This document shows positions 26,991 to 36,065 of a stretch of DNA of 64,000 nucleotides, piece after piece. The DNA is from Streptomyces inusitatus (GTDB lineage Bacteria > Actinomycetota > Actinomycetes > Streptomycetales > Streptomycetaceae). The notes under the pieces are model-generated. The model was not told the origin of the DNA and did not search any database. It saw only the letters and a program-made list of their open reading frames with translations. Positions within the stretch are counted from its first letter, which is position 1. Every line of letters begins with the position of its first letter. The stretch lies in contig NZ_BMWG01000014.1 of assembly GCF_014651115.1 (NCBI RefSeq), positions 73,926 through 137,925 of the forward strand. Reading direction: 5' to 3'. Both the position numbers and the translations under genes were made by a program.

Positions 26991-28436
26991 ATGCCGCTCA
27001 CCCGCAGAGAATTCAGCAGGCAGTCCGCGCTCACCGGTGCGGGCGTCGCCCTCACCGGCGCCGTCGCGGCGCTCGCCACCGCGCCAGGGGCGCTCGCCGC
27101 CGAGGATGTCACCGGGCGCGGTGGCGACGGCGACGGGCGCGAGCCCGGGTACGGCCCGCTGCTCCCCGATCCCGAGGGCCTGCTCGCGCTGCCCGCGGGC
27201 TTCTCGTACCGGGTCGTCACGCACAGCGGGGTGACCCGGCTGGAGTCCGGCGAGTTCACCCCCTCGCGCCACGACGGCACCGCCGCCTTCCCCGGCCCCC
27301 GGGGCGTCACCCTCCTCGTCGTCAACCATGAGCTGCGCGGCACCCGCGACCGCTGGCAGTACCCGGTGCCGCCGGCCGAGGGGCATGTCTACGACCCCGC
27401 CGCGTCCGGCGGCTGCACGGTGGTCGAGGTGCGCCCGGGCGGCGAGGCCGCCCAGTGGGTCGGCGTGGCCGGGACGTCCACCAACTGCGCCGGTGGCGGC
27501 ACCCCCTGGGACACCTGGCTCACCTGCGAGGAGACCGAGGAACTCGCCGGCCAGAACGGGATGACCAAGGACCACGGCTATGTCTTCGAGGTCGACCCCT
27601 ACGACCGCCGGGCCAACCGGGACCCCCGCCCGGTGAAGGCCTTCGGCCGCTTCGCCCACGAGGCCGTCGTCATCGACCCCAGGAGCGGCCACGCCTACCT
27701 CACCGAGGACGCGGGCGCTCCGCACGGCCTCTTCTACCGCTGGGTGCCCCCGGAGGGCTTCCGGCACGGCCGCGGCAGGCTGCGCGGGCTGGCCGACGAC
27801 GCCGGTACGCTCCAGGCGCCCCGCTGTTTCGACTCCGGGGGCCGCTTCGTCGACGACCTCTCCCGCGCCACCAGGATCGGCACGGTCTACGGCGTGGACT
27901 GGACCGACGTACCCGACCGCGACGCCCGCACCACCCCCGTGCGGAAGCAGTTCGCCGACGGGGCCGTCACCCGGGGCCGCAAGCTCGAAGGCATGTGGTG
28001 GGGCGACGGCGGGGCCTACTTCGTCTCCTCGTACGCCCGCTCCGACAGCCCCGGCCCGCACTCCGGCCAGGTCTGGTTCTACCACCCGAGGCGGCGCACC
28101 CTCACCCTGAAGGTCCTGCTCGGAGCCGGGGACGACGCCACGAGGGGCGGCGACTACGACGGCCCCGACAACATCACCGTCTCCCCGTACGGCGGGCTGA
28201 TCATCGCCGAGGACGGCGAGGGCGCGCAGCACCTCTTCGGCGCGACCGACCGGGGGCGCACCTACCCGATAGCCCGCAACGAGCGGAACACAGGCACCGA
28301 GCAGCAGCCGAAGTACAGCGAGTTCGCCGGGGTGGTCTTCTCGCCCGACGGCGGGACGCTGTACGCGAACATGCAGAGCCCGGGCATCATGCTGGCGATC
28401 ACCGGACCGTGGCGGCGGCACTCCCACCGCGACTGA
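26991..28436 (+). CDS. phoX: PhoX-type (DUF839) secreted phosphatase
   Basis: A 481-aa protein with a twin-arginine signal (LTRREFSRQ then hydrophobic ALTGAGVALTGAVAALA). The PhoX/DUF839 beta-propeller motifs include VVNHELRG, TWLTCEETEEL and GRFAHEAVVIDP, and the family glutamates/histidines bind Ca2+ and Fe. The expected role is phosphomonoester hydrolysis outside the cell. The start is ATG with SD AGGAGAG. A neighbouring secreted nuclease would supply DNA-derived phosphate esters. The PhoX activity is inferred; some DUF839 proteins have other functions. Confidence 0.85.
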   Translation: MPLTRREFSRQSALTGAGVALTGAVAALATAPGALAAEDVTGRGGDGDGREPGYGPLLPDPEGLLALPAGFSYRVVTHSGVTRLESGEFTPSRHDGTAAFPGPRGVTLLVVNHELRGTRDRWQYPVPPAEGHVYDPAASGGCTVVEVRPGGEAAQWVGVAGTSTNCAGGGTPWDTWLTCEETEELAGQNGMTKDHGYVFEVDPYDRRANRDPRPVKAFGRFAHEAVVIDPRSGHAYLTEDAGAPHGLFYRWVPPEGFRHGRGRLRGLADDAGTLQAPRCFDSGGRFVDDLSRATRIGTVYGVDWTDVPDRDARTTPVRKQFADGAVTRGRKLEGMWWGDGGAYFVSSYARSDSPGPHSGQVWFYHPRRRTLTLKVLLGAGDDATRGGDYDGPDNITVSPYGGLIIAEDGEGAQHLFGATDRGRTYPIARNERNTGTEQQPKYSEFAGVVFSPDGGTLYANMQSPGIMLAITGPWRRHSHRD

Positions 28437-28444
28437 CCCCCGCC

Positions 28445-28481
28445 CGGCGTTCCGGCCGGGACCTCTTCGCCCGGAACGCCG
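28445..28481. terminator. Terminator after phoX
   Basis: Perfect 11-bp inverted repeat CGGCGTTCCGG / CCGGAACGCCG with a 15-nt loop, 8 bp after the stop. Confidence 0.8.
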
Positions 28482-28904
28482 CGTCGCCCGATGGGGTGGC
28501 ACGCGGGAGCGACCCGGCGGCCCCGGACCGGGCGGGCGCTCCCGCGCCCGAGTGCCGTGCGGCCACCGGACACGAACGGCCCGGAGCGCGCGCGGCCCGG
28601 CGGTCCGAACGGAGGGAACGGCCATGGATCCGGTGTACGAGAAAGGCGGGCGGCCGGGATGACCGGCCTGGTCACCCATGGCGGGATCGCGTCGGGCGGG
28701 GCGGTGCTCCGCACCCCTTCGAGAGGGTCTTCCGGGCCCGGCGCGCACCCCGTGCGGCTCTGAGCCGCACCTATTCTGAACTGGTGTTCAGTTGCCGTTC
28801 GCCTTGCGGGGACAGGCCCGTACGGCCCTGTTTCCGGTTGCGATCTGACCACGGTCTCACCCGGGCGTTGTCGCTTTGCGCCCGGAGAGACCATACTTCC
28901 AGTA
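28482..28904. other. Structured leader region of the 76-aa gene
   Basis: A 423-bp region with three dyads before the next gene: an 8-bp hairpin GTGCGGCT-ctg-AGCCGCAC (28750-28768), a GAAC-N4-GTTC palindrome (28774-28789) and a 5+7-bp hairpin (28854-28891) ending 13 bp before the ATG. No convincing ORF. Confidence 0.5.
28774..28789. promoter_or_regulatory. SOS-box-like palindrome
   Basis: CTGAACTGGTGTTCAG contains GAAC-N4-GTTC, the core of actinobacterial LexA boxes (CGAAC-N4-GTTCG), but with T/A instead of C/G next to the core. It lies 115 bp upstream of a small gene whose product resembles the UvrD/PcrA C-terminal Tudor domain. Confidence 0.35.
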
Positions 28905-29135
28905 ATGACGAAGTCAGCCGGATCCCGGCGCCACCTGCCGTCCAGTCCCTTCAACCGCAATGCCCCGGCAGCCCCGCCGATCGAACAGTGGGCGGTGGGC
29001 GACCGGGTATCACACGATCAATTCGGCCTGGGAAGGGTCATCGCGGTCGAGAACGACAACGCCGCGGTGCTCGTCGACTTCTCCGGGCGGAAGGGCAGAA
29101 TCCTCAGCCCTTTCGCCAAGCTGGCCAAGCTCTGA
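28905..29135 (+). CDS. Small conserved protein with Tudor-like (UvrD/PcrA C-terminal type) motif
   Basis: A 76-aa soluble protein. The first ~27 residues are basic and disordered; the rest reads EQWAVGDRVSHDQFGLGRVI then a beta-strand-rich end (AAVLVDFSGRKGRIL). VGDRVxHxxFGxGxV is the motif of the Tudor-like domain at the C-terminus of UvrD/PcrA, which contacts RNA polymerase. A role at RNA polymerase or on nucleic acid is possible. It is monocistronic, with a structured leader and a strong terminator behind it. Confidence 0.82.
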   Translation: MTKSAGSRRHLPSSPFNRNAPAAPPIEQWAVGDRVSHDQFGLGRVIAVENDNAAVLVDFSGRKGRILSPFAKLAKL

Positions 29136-29147
29136 GGACCAATCCCC

Positions 29148-29192
29148 CGCCGGGGCCCGCTGCCGAGATCCACAGGGCAGCGGGCCCCGGCG
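29148..29192. terminator. Bidirectional terminator between 76-aa gene and terD
   Basis: Perfect 17-bp inverted repeat (arm CGCCGGGGCCCGCTGCC) with an 11-nt loop between convergent stops. Confidence 0.9.
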
Positions 29193-29210
29193 CTCTGTCG
29201 GGGCGTCCGG

Positions 29211-30419
29211 TCAGAGCGCCTGGGCGGCGGGCTTCACCATGCCGCGCACGGTGCGTGACTTCACGAAGTCGCCCATGGCGGTCATCTCCCACTCGCCGGA
29301 GAACTGCCGGATGAGCTTGGCCATCATGACCCCGGTCTGCGCCTCGGCCGAGGTGAGGTCGAAGCGGACCAGCTCCTCGCCGGTCGCCGCGTCCATCAGC
29401 CGGCAGTAGGCCTTGGCGACCTCGGTGAACTTCTGGCCCGTGAAGGAGTTCACGGTGAAGACCAGCCCGGTGGCCTCCGCCGGGAGCCGGCCGAGATCCA
29501 CGGTGATCACCTCGTCGTCGCCCGCGCCCTCACCCGTCAGATTGTCGCCGGAGTGCTTGATCGAGCCGTTGAGGATCGCCAGCTTGCCGAAGTAGCAGCT
29601 GTCCAGGTGATTCCGGTTGGGGCCGTAGGCGATCACGGACGCGTCGAGGTCGATGTCCTTGCCCCGGTAGGCGGGCTCCCAGCCGAGGCCCATCTTGACC
29701 TTGGAGAGCAGCGGCTTGCCGCCCTTGACCAGCGAGACCGTCTGGTTCTTCTGGAGGCTGACCCGGCCCTTGTCCAGATTGATCTTCCCGGCGCCGGGTA
29801 CGGGGGCAGCCGCGGCCGGCGGCGGGGGAGCGGCGGCCGGGGTGGACGCCACCGCCCGGGCGGGCGCGGGGGGAGCGGGCGGCGCGACAGGGGCGGGCGC
29901 GGGGGCCGCGGCGGGCTCCTCGTCGACCGAGACGCCGAAGTCGGTGGCGATGCCCGCCAGTCCGTTGGCATAGCCCTGGCCGACCGCACGGGCCTTCCAG
30001 ACGCCATTGCGCAGATAGATCTCCACGACGACGAGAGCCGTCTCACCGCCGAGCCGGGGCGGGGTGAAGGTGGCGAGCACGCCTCCGGTGCCGGCGTCGC
30101 GGATGGTCGCGGTCGGCTCGATGCCCTGGAAGGTCTGCCCCGCGGCGTCCGGACTGGCCGTGACGACGATCTTCTCGATGCCGGCCGGGACGGCGGAGGT
30201 GTCCACCACGATCGCGTCCGGGGCCGAGCCCCCGCCGGAGCGGTGGGTGACGCCGGGGCCGGTGGGCTGGTTGTAGAAGATGAAGTCGTCGTCGGAGCGC
30301 ACCTTGCCGTCGGCGGTGAGCAGCAGGCCCGATACGTCGAGCCGCACCGGGGCGGCGACGTCCACCGCGACACGCGCGACGGAGAGAGGGATGTTCGAGC
30401 CGGGGGTCATTGCGGTCAT
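29211..30419 (-). CDS. TerD family stress protein with two TerD domains
   Basis: A 402-aa cytoplasmic protein. The first TerD domain covers about residues 1-165 (TPGSNIPL start, DDDFIFYNQP, GQTFQGIEP). A Pro/Ala linker of ~60 residues (APAPAPVAPPAPPAPARA) follows, then a second domain to the end (MGLGWEPA, DLDASVIAY, LTGEGAGDDE). The GDD/acidic residues in each domain bind Ca2+ in this family. TerD proteins are linked to tellurite, phage and oxidative stress phenotypes; the exact mechanism is unclear. ATG 30419 is chosen; ATG 30410 is also possible. It stands alone, not in a full ter cluster. Confidence 0.88.
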   Translation of the reverse strand: MTAMTPGSNIPLSVARVAVDVAAPVRLDVSGLLLTADGKVRSDDDFIFYNQPTGPGVTHRSGGGSAPDAIVVDTSAVPAGIEKIVVTASPDAAGQTFQGIEPTATIRDAGTGGVLATFTPPRLGGETALVVVEIYLRNGVWKARAVGQGYANGLAGIATDFGVSVDEEPAAAPAPAPVAPPAPPAPARAVASTPAAAPPPPAAAAPVPGAGKINLDKGRVSLQKNQTVSLVKGGKPLLSKVKMGLGWEPAYRGKDIDLDASVIAYGPNRNHLDSCYFGKLAILNGSIKHSGDNLTGEGAGDDEVITVDLGRLPAEATGLVFTVNSFTGQKFTEVAKAYCRLMDAATGEELVRFDLTSAEAQTGVMMAKLIRQFSGEWEMTAMGDFVKSRTVRGMVKPAAQAL

Positions 30420-30521
30420 GCCGGGGTAACGAGCGAAGCCGCTCCGCCGTTCCCTCACCGTTCTCCCTCCACTCCCGCGAACCGCCTTTCGGCCCAACGC
30501 CCGCCGAGGCCCCCCGCGGCC

Positions 30522-31961
30522 TCACTTCAGCGCGGCGGCCATCATCTTCTGGGCCACGGGCGCGGCCAGCCCATTGCCGCTGACCTCGGAGCGGGGACCG
30601 CCCGCGTCCTCGATCAGCACCGCGACCGCGACCTGGCGGTCGCCCGCCTCGGCGTAGGAGGTGAACCAGGCGTACGGCGTCTCGCTGTTGTTCTCGCCGC
30701 GCTGGGCCGTGCCCGTCTTGCCGCCGACCTCGGCGCCCGGGACCCTGGCGTTGGTGCCGGTGCCGTCCTCCACGACGGTGACCATGGCGCTGCGGAGCTG
30801 CTCGGCGGTGGACTTCGAGATCACCCGCCGGGAGTCGCCCCCGGGGGACTCCAGCGTCTCCCCGGCGGAGTCCACCACCTCGGAGACCAGGTGCGGGGAC
30901 TCCAGCACCCCGTCGTTGGCGATCACGGCGGAGACCATCGCGATCTGGAGCGGGGTCGCGGTCACATCGAACTGGCCGATGCCCGTCATCGCCGTCTGCG
31001 CCTTGTCGAGGCCGGTCGGGAAGACGCTCTCGTACGCCCGCACCGGAACGTCCAGCTCCTTGTCGTTGAAGCCGAACCGCTCGGCCGTCTCCCGCACCTT
31101 GTCCTGGCCGAGGTCGACGGCCAGCTTGCCGAAGACGCTGTTGCAGGAGTAGCGCAGGGCGGTGCGGATCGAGGCGTTCTCGCAGGGGGCGGACGCGATG
31201 TCGTTGGGCAGCTTCCGGACGGTGCCGGGCAGGATGTACGGCACCGGGCTCTCGGTCGGCTCGTCCACCGAGCCGTACAGACCCTCCTCCAGCGCCGCCG
31301 CCGCGACCACCAGCTTGAAGGTCGAGCCGGGTGCCAGCGGCTGCCGCAGCGCCCGGTTGACCAGCGGTTTGTCCGGGTCGTCGAGAAGCTTCTCCCACGC
31401 GGCGGAGTCCGAGGTGCCGGCGATCTCGGACGGGTCGTACGAGGGGGTGCTGACCATGGCGAGGATCTCCCCGCTCGCGGGGTCGAGGGCGACGGCCGCG
31501 CCCTTGGTGTCGCCGAGGGCGCGGTAGCCGGCCTTCTGCACGGCGGGGTCGATGGTGGTCAGAACGTCGCCCGGCTTCTGCTGCTTGTTGGTCAGCTCGT
31601 CCAGCGGATTCCGGAACCGGCTGTCGGTGCCGTCCAGCACCTCGCGGTAGATGCCCTCCAGCTGGGTCGAGCCGTACGCCTGCGAGCTGTAGCCGGTCAC
31701 CGGCGCGTACAGCCCCCCGTCGGGGTAGGTGCGCTTGTACGCGTAGTCCGCGCCGCCGGTCCGCGCCGAGCCGGTGACGGGCGAGCCTGCGACGACGATG
31801 TCGCCCTGTGGCTGCGCGTACTGGGCGATCTTCGTGCGCGGGTTGCGGTCGTGGTCGGCGAGGGCCTTGGCGTCGTAGGCCTGGAGCCAGGTGGCCCGCA
31901 CCAGCAGGGCGAGCACCAGCAGCAGGCTGAAGACTGCGGAGTGTCTGATCGTCTTGTTCAT
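30522..31961 (-). CDS. Penicillin-binding protein, class B-like transpeptidase
   Basis: A 479-aa membrane-anchored transpeptidase. An N-terminal membrane helix (VFSLLLVLALLVRATWL) precedes a short dimerisation region. The transpeptidase motifs are STFK (213-216, catalytic Ser213), SCN (272-274) and KTG (415-417), all intact. It cross-links peptidoglycan outside the membrane. Length matches the PbpA-like class B enzymes of actinobacteria. The start was chosen at MNKTIRHSA. The TerD gene follows after 102 bp on the same strand. Confidence 0.92.
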   Translation of the reverse strand: MNKTIRHSAVFSLLLVLALLVRATWLQAYDAKALADHDRNPRTKIAQYAQPQGDIVVAGSPVTGSARTGGADYAYKRTYPDGGLYAPVTGYSSQAYGSTQLEGIYREVLDGTDSRFRNPLDELTNKQQKPGDVLTTIDPAVQKAGYRALGDTKGAAVALDPASGEILAMVSTPSYDPSEIAGTSDSAAWEKLLDDPDKPLVNRALRQPLAPGSTFKLVVAAAALEEGLYGSVDEPTESPVPYILPGTVRKLPNDIASAPCENASIRTALRYSCNSVFGKLAVDLGQDKVRETAERFGFNDKELDVPVRAYESVFPTGLDKAQTAMTGIGQFDVTATPLQIAMVSAVIANDGVLESPHLVSEVVDSAGETLESPGGDSRRVISKSTAEQLRSAMVTVVEDGTGTNARVPGAEVGGKTGTAQRGENNSETPYAWFTSYAEAGDRQVAVAVLIEDAGGPRSEVSGNGLAAPVAQKMMAAALK

Positions 31962-32070
31962 CCCACCGGAAGACGAACGGCCGACGGCGGGCCGTTCCTC
32001 TCTCACGTGATTCTCAGGACTTCCTCATGTCGCACAGGCCCCACTGGCCCGGCAGTGGCAGTGGCAGCGG

Positions 32071-32727
32071 CTATCGGCCGAGGAAACCCGACTCGTACGC
32101 CGCGATCACCGCCTGGGTGCGGTCCCGCGCCCCCGTCTTCGCCAGCACCGCCGCGACATGCGACTTCACCGTCGCGGCCCCCACCCTCATCCGCCCCGCC
32201 ATCTCCGCGTTCGTCAGCCCCGTCGCCATCAGCCGCAGCACATCGGCCTCCCGCCCGGTCAGCCGCGCCACCCAGGGCGGCGGGGCCGCGCGCCGCGCGC
32301 CGTACTCGGAGGCCAGCGCGCGCACCGCCGAAGGGAAGAGCAGCGAGTCGCTCCGGGCGACCAGCCGCACCGCCTGGACCAGCTCCTCCGGGGCCGCGCG
32401 CTTCAGCAGAAAGCCCGCCGCGCCCGCGCGGAGCGCCTCGTACACATAGGAGTCGTTCTCGAAGGTCGTCACCACCACGATCCGGGGCGGATCGGGCAGG
32501 GAGGCGAGGATCCGCTCGGTGGCGCGGATGCCGTCGATCTCCGGCATCCGCACATCCATCAGCACCACGTCGGGCCGCAGCTCCCGTACGACGGAGACCG
32601 CCTCCGCGCCCGTCGTCGCCTCGCCCACCACCGTCAGTCCGGGCTCCGCCTCCAGGATCACCCGGAGCGCGGTGCGCACCATGCGCTCGTCGTCGGCGAG
32701 CACGATCCGTACGGCGGCGTCGTTCAT
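32071..32727 (-). CDS. NarL/LuxR family response regulator
   Basis: A 218-aa protein. The receiver domain has phosphoacceptor D58 (VVLMDVRMPEIDG), acidic pocket DD12-13 and Lys in FLLKRAAPEEL. The C-terminal LuxR helix-turn-helix reads LTGREADVLRLMATGLTNAE then ATVKSHVAAVLAKTG. It is coupled to its sensor kinase by ATGA. The stimulus and regulon are unknown. Confidence 0.93.
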   Translation of the reverse strand: MNDAAVRIVLADDERMVRTALRVILEAEPGLTVVGEATTGAEAVSVVRELRPDVVLMDVRMPEIDGIRATERILASLPDPPRIVVVTTFENDSYVYEALRAGAAGFLLKRAAPEELVQAVRLVARSDSLLFPSAVRALASEYGARRAAPPPWVARLTGREADVLRLMATGLTNAEMAGRMRVGAATVKSHVAAVLAKTGARDRTQAVIAAYESGFLGR

Positions 32728-33980
32728 CGGCCGTCGCCGCCCCGGGGGGCGCCCAGCGGCAGTCCGGCGCGCAGCCGCCAGACCCCGCCCACCGGCCCGG
32801 CCGAGGACTCCCCGCCGAGCAGGGCGGCCCGCTCGGCGACGCCGCGCAGCCCCCGGCCGCCTCCCGGGCGTACCACCGGGGCCCCGCCGGACAGCGGATT
32901 CTCCATGACGATCTCCAATTCCCCGCCCCGCAGGGCGATCGACAGGGACACCGGGGACGCCCCGGCATGGCGCAGGGCGTTGCTCAGCCCCTCCTGGACG
33001 ATGCGGTACGCCTCGCGGGAGACGGGCGCGGGCACCGCCGACAGCTCCCCGTCGGCGGTGAGCGTCACCGGGACCCCGCTGCGGGAGATCAGCCCCGCCA
33101 CCGCGTCCAGGGCGGGCCCGGCGGCCGTCCCCGGGGACTCCTCCCGGAGCAGGCCGAGCACCGAGTCGAGTTCGCCGACCGTGCGGCGGGTGGTCTCCTC
33201 GATCGCGGTCAGCGCCTCCAGGACGAAAGCGGGATCCGTCTCCAGCACCCGGCGGGCCGCCCCCGCCTGGAGGGTGACGGCGCTCAGCGCGTGGCCCACC
33301 GAGTCGTGCAGCTCCCGCGCGAGCCGGTTCCGCTCGGCCAGCTCGGCGGCCCGCCGCTCGGCGACCGCCAGCCGGTCCGCGGGCGTCGGCCCCAGCAGCA
33401 CCGGGGCCAGCCGGGCGAGCGCCCCGCCCACCGCCGCCGCGCACCCGGCCAGCGCCAGCAGCATGGCGGCCCCGGCGAGCGGGAGGAGTCCGAGCTGCCA
33501 CCCCGGCGCGCCGGACACCCCCATCCACTCCCGCGTCGACGGCACGAACGCCGCCGCCGCCACGCCCAGCGCGAACGGCGGCAGGGCGAGCGTCGCCCCG
33601 CTGACCAGCGCCCCCGCCCCGGTGTGCAGGGCGAACCAGACCGCCACCCGCAGCCGCCCCGGCCACGACCGGGCCGGCCCCTCCGCGAGCGACTCGGCGG
33701 GCACCGAGCAGAGCGCCCGCGAGGCCGCCGCCGACAGCGGTCCGGCCGGCGGGAAGAGCCCGGTCACCGCCGCGAGGGGCAGGCCCGCCGCGTACGCCCA
33801 CAGCTGGGGCCCCAGCGAACCCGAGAGCAGCCGCGAACCGCCCGTGGCCGAGCTGACCAGCACCCCGCCGACGAGCCAGTACGGCATCATCAGCGCGCCG
33901 CCCAGGATCAGATGCGCCCAGCGCCGCCTGGCCCGCCGCCCGAACAGGGGGCCGAGGACCGCGTACGGCCGTCCCCTCAT
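32724..33980 (-). CDS. Sensor histidine kinase (NarX/DesK-like)
   Basis: A 418-aa membrane kinase with about five to six hydrophobic segments in residues 20-195. The HisKA_3 dimerisation helix has H225 (ARELHDSVGHALSAV), and the HATPase domain contains EGLSNALRHAGA and GGGRGLRGVAERAALLGG. It partners the adjacent NarL-type regulator. The start at MRGRPYAVLG is likely; the frame is open upstream without a clear start. Confidence 0.92.
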   Translation of the reverse strand: MRGRPYAVLGPLFGRRARRRWAHLILGGALMMPYWLVGGVLVSSATGGSRLLSGSLGPQLWAYAAGLPLAAVTGLFPPAGPLSAAASRALCSVPAESLAEGPARSWPGRLRVAVWFALHTGAGALVSGATLALPPFALGVAAAAFVPSTREWMGVSGAPGWQLGLLPLAGAAMLLALAGCAAAVGGALARLAPVLLGPTPADRLAVAERRAAELAERNRLARELHDSVGHALSAVTLQAGAARRVLETDPAFVLEALTAIEETTRRTVGELDSVLGLLREESPGTAAGPALDAVAGLISRSGVPVTLTADGELSAVPAPVSREAYRIVQEGLSNALRHAGASPVSLSIALRGGELEIVMENPLSGGAPVVRPGGGRGLRGVAERAALLGGESSAGPVGGVWRLRAGLPLGAPRGGDGR

Positions 33981-34197
33981 GCGCCCTGTCCCCGCGGCAG
34001 TGGGACGACGCGGGCGACCGGCGTCAGTCCGATGATCATTTCGCCGGCGTAGGCGAGCGCGCACGGAGCGGGCGGGCTTTCCCGGGGGCTCCCGGGGCCG
34101 GAGGAGGAATCCGGCGGGCCCCGGACGCGTTGAGCGGGGATGGGCGGGCCCCGCCCATCCCCGTGATCATTCGCGACACCCCTTGGAGAGAAACAGC

Positions 34198-34923
34198 ATG
34201 CGCGTCGAGATCTGGAGCGACATCGCCTGTCCCTGGTGCTACATCGGGAAGGCCCGCTTCGAGAAGGGACTCGCGGACTTCGCCCACCGCGACGAGGTCG
34301 AGGTGGTCCACCGCTCCTTCGAACTGGACCCGGGCCACGCCAAGGGCGATGTCGGCTCCGTCGTGGACATGCTGGCGCTGAAGTACGGCCGTACCCGCGA
34401 GGAGGCGGTGGCCATGGAGGAGAACGTCGCCTCCAACGCGCACTCCGAGGGCCTCGCCTACCGCGCCGAGGGCCGCGACCACGGCAACACCTTCGACATA
34501 CACCGTCTGCTCCACCTCGCCGCCGCCCGCGGGGTCCAGAACGAGCTGCTGGACCGCGCCTACCGGGCGAACTTCGCCGAGGAGCGCTCGGTCTTCGACC
34601 CCGCCGTCCTGCTCGCCCTCGCGGTCGAGTCCGGCCTCGACGAGGCCGAGGCGCGCGCCGTCCTCGCCGACGAGAGCGTGTACGCCGAGGAGGTGCGCGC
34701 GGACGAGCGCGAGGCCGCCGAGCTGGGCGCGAACGGCGTCCCCTTCTTCGTCTTCGACCGCCGGTACGGCCTCTCCGGCGGTCAGCCCGCCGAGCTGTTC
34801 ACCAAGGCGCTGGAGCAGGCCTGGCAGGGCCGCGAGCCCGCCCCGGCGAGCGCCCCGGCGGCCGTCGGCGCGGACGCCCCGGCCTGTGACGCCGACGGTG
34901 CGTGCGAGGTGCCCGGGCACTGA
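34198..34923 (+). CDS. DsbA/FrnE-like thioredoxin-fold oxidoreductase
   Basis: A 241-aa cytoplasmic protein with CPWC at residues 11-14, the FrnE-type active site. The DsbA fold contains an inserted helical domain and a C-terminal thioredoxin part (NGVPFFVFDRRYGLSGGQP with cis-Pro). It has no signal peptide, so it acts inside the cell. FrnE homologues were first seen in the frenolicin cluster. SD GGAGAG lies 7 bases upstream of the ATG. The last ~35 residues are Ala/Pro rich. Confidence 0.9.
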   Translation: MRVEIWSDIACPWCYIGKARFEKGLADFAHRDEVEVVHRSFELDPGHAKGDVGSVVDMLALKYGRTREEAVAMEENVASNAHSEGLAYRAEGRDHGNTFDIHRLLHLAAARGVQNELLDRAYRANFAEERSVFDPAVLLALAVESGLDEAEARAVLADESVYAEEVRADEREAAELGANGVPFFVFDRRYGLSGGQPAELFTKALEQAWQGREPAPASAPAAVGADAPACDADGACEVPGH

Positions 34924-34989
34924 GCCGCCGGGCGGGCAGCCGTTCCGGCACGGTTGACCGGCGGCCGGGTCCGGCCCAGGGTGGGACGC

Positions 34990-36039
34990 ATGGAGACCTT
35001 GGGCGGTACCGAGTTCGCGCCGGACACGACGTATCTGAACACCTCCTCCACCGGACTGCTGCCGGCCCGGGCCGTCACCGCCATGACGGCCGTCATCCGG
35101 GATCTCGTGGCCGGCCGGCCGTCCGGTGTCGCGTACGACGACGCCCGGGTCGCCGGAGCCCGGCGGTCCTTCGCCCGGATCGCCGGGGTGGGGGCGGACC
35201 GTGTCGCCGCGGGCGGCTCGGTCGCGGGGCATGTCGCGCTGGTCGCGAACTCGCTGCCGCCGGGGGCCGAGATCCTCCTCCCTGAGGGGGAGTACACCTC
35301 GGTCGTCACCCCGTTCACGGTCCGGGGCGATCTCAAGCTCCGGTACGCGCCGCCGGCGGGCCTCGCGGACGCGGTGCGCCCGGGGACCGCGCTGGTGGCG
35401 TTCTCCGCGGTGCGGTCCTCGGACGGCCGGATCGCCGATCTGCCGGCGGTACGGGCGGCGGCGGCCGCGCACGGGGCCCGTACGCTGCTCGACGCGAGCC
35501 AGGCGGCGGGGTGGCTGCCGCTGAACGCGGGGGAGTGGGACTTCACCGTCACCGGGGCGTTCAAATTCCTTCTCTGCCCGCGCGGGGTCTCCTTCCTCAC
35601 GGTCACCGAGGAGGCGCAGGGGACGGTGCCGCCCCTCCAGGCGGCGTTCTTCGCGGCGGAGGAGGGCGCGGAGGTGCTGTACGGCCCGGTGGAGCGGCTC
35701 GCCGCTTCGGCGCGGCGCTTCGACGAGGCGCCGTCGTATCTGTCGTACAGCGGGGCCGAGCGGTCGCTGGAGCTGGTGGAGGAGATCGGCGTGGCGGCGA
35801 TCCACGCCCATGCGACCGGGCTGGCGAGGCGGTTCCGGGAGGGGCTCGGGGCGCTGGGGCACGAGCCGGTGCCCGGGGAGTCCGCGGTCGTCGCGGTGCC
35901 GGGGCTGGGCGGCCGGGCCGAGGGGCTGGCCCGGGAGGGCGTCATCGTCTCGGACCGGGCGGGGAATCTGCGGGTGGCGTTCCACCTCTACAACACGGCG
36001 GCGGAGGCGGACCGGCTGCTGGATCTTCTGACCGGCTGA
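34990..36039 (+). CDS. Class V aminotransferase-fold PLP protein
   Basis: A 349-aa protein starting METLGGTEFAPDTTYLNTSSTGL. PLP-binding features are LLDASQAAGWLPL and the lysine in TGAFKFLLCPRG, in the positions used by cysteine desulfurase/kynureninase-like enzymes. It lacks the persulfide cysteine motif of SufS. The substrate is unknown. It is transcribed with the FrnE-like gene (66-bp gap). No pathway clue beyond that. Confidence 0.85.
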   Translation: METLGGTEFAPDTTYLNTSSTGLLPARAVTAMTAVIRDLVAGRPSGVAYDDARVAGARRSFARIAGVGADRVAAGGSVAGHVALVANSLPPGAEILLPEGEYTSVVTPFTVRGDLKLRYAPPAGLADAVRPGTALVAFSAVRSSDGRIADLPAVRAAAAAHGARTLLDASQAAGWLPLNAGEWDFTVTGAFKFLLCPRGVSFLTVTEEAQGTVPPLQAAFFAAEEGAEVLYGPVERLAASARRFDEAPSYLSYSGAERSLELVEEIGVAAIHAHATGLARRFREGLGALGHEPVPGESAVVAVPGLGGRAEGLAREGVIVSDRAGNLRVAFHLYNTAAEADRLLDLLTG

Positions 36040-36065
36040 CCGCCGGGTCTGTGGGCCTACTGGGT

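Noticed and set aside
29553..34052. Very long open frame on the plus strand (~1500 codons) opposite terD, the PBP and the two-component genes
   Set aside because: Pro/Arg/His-rich composition without domains; it is the GC-rich antisense shadow of well-defined genes on the minus strand.
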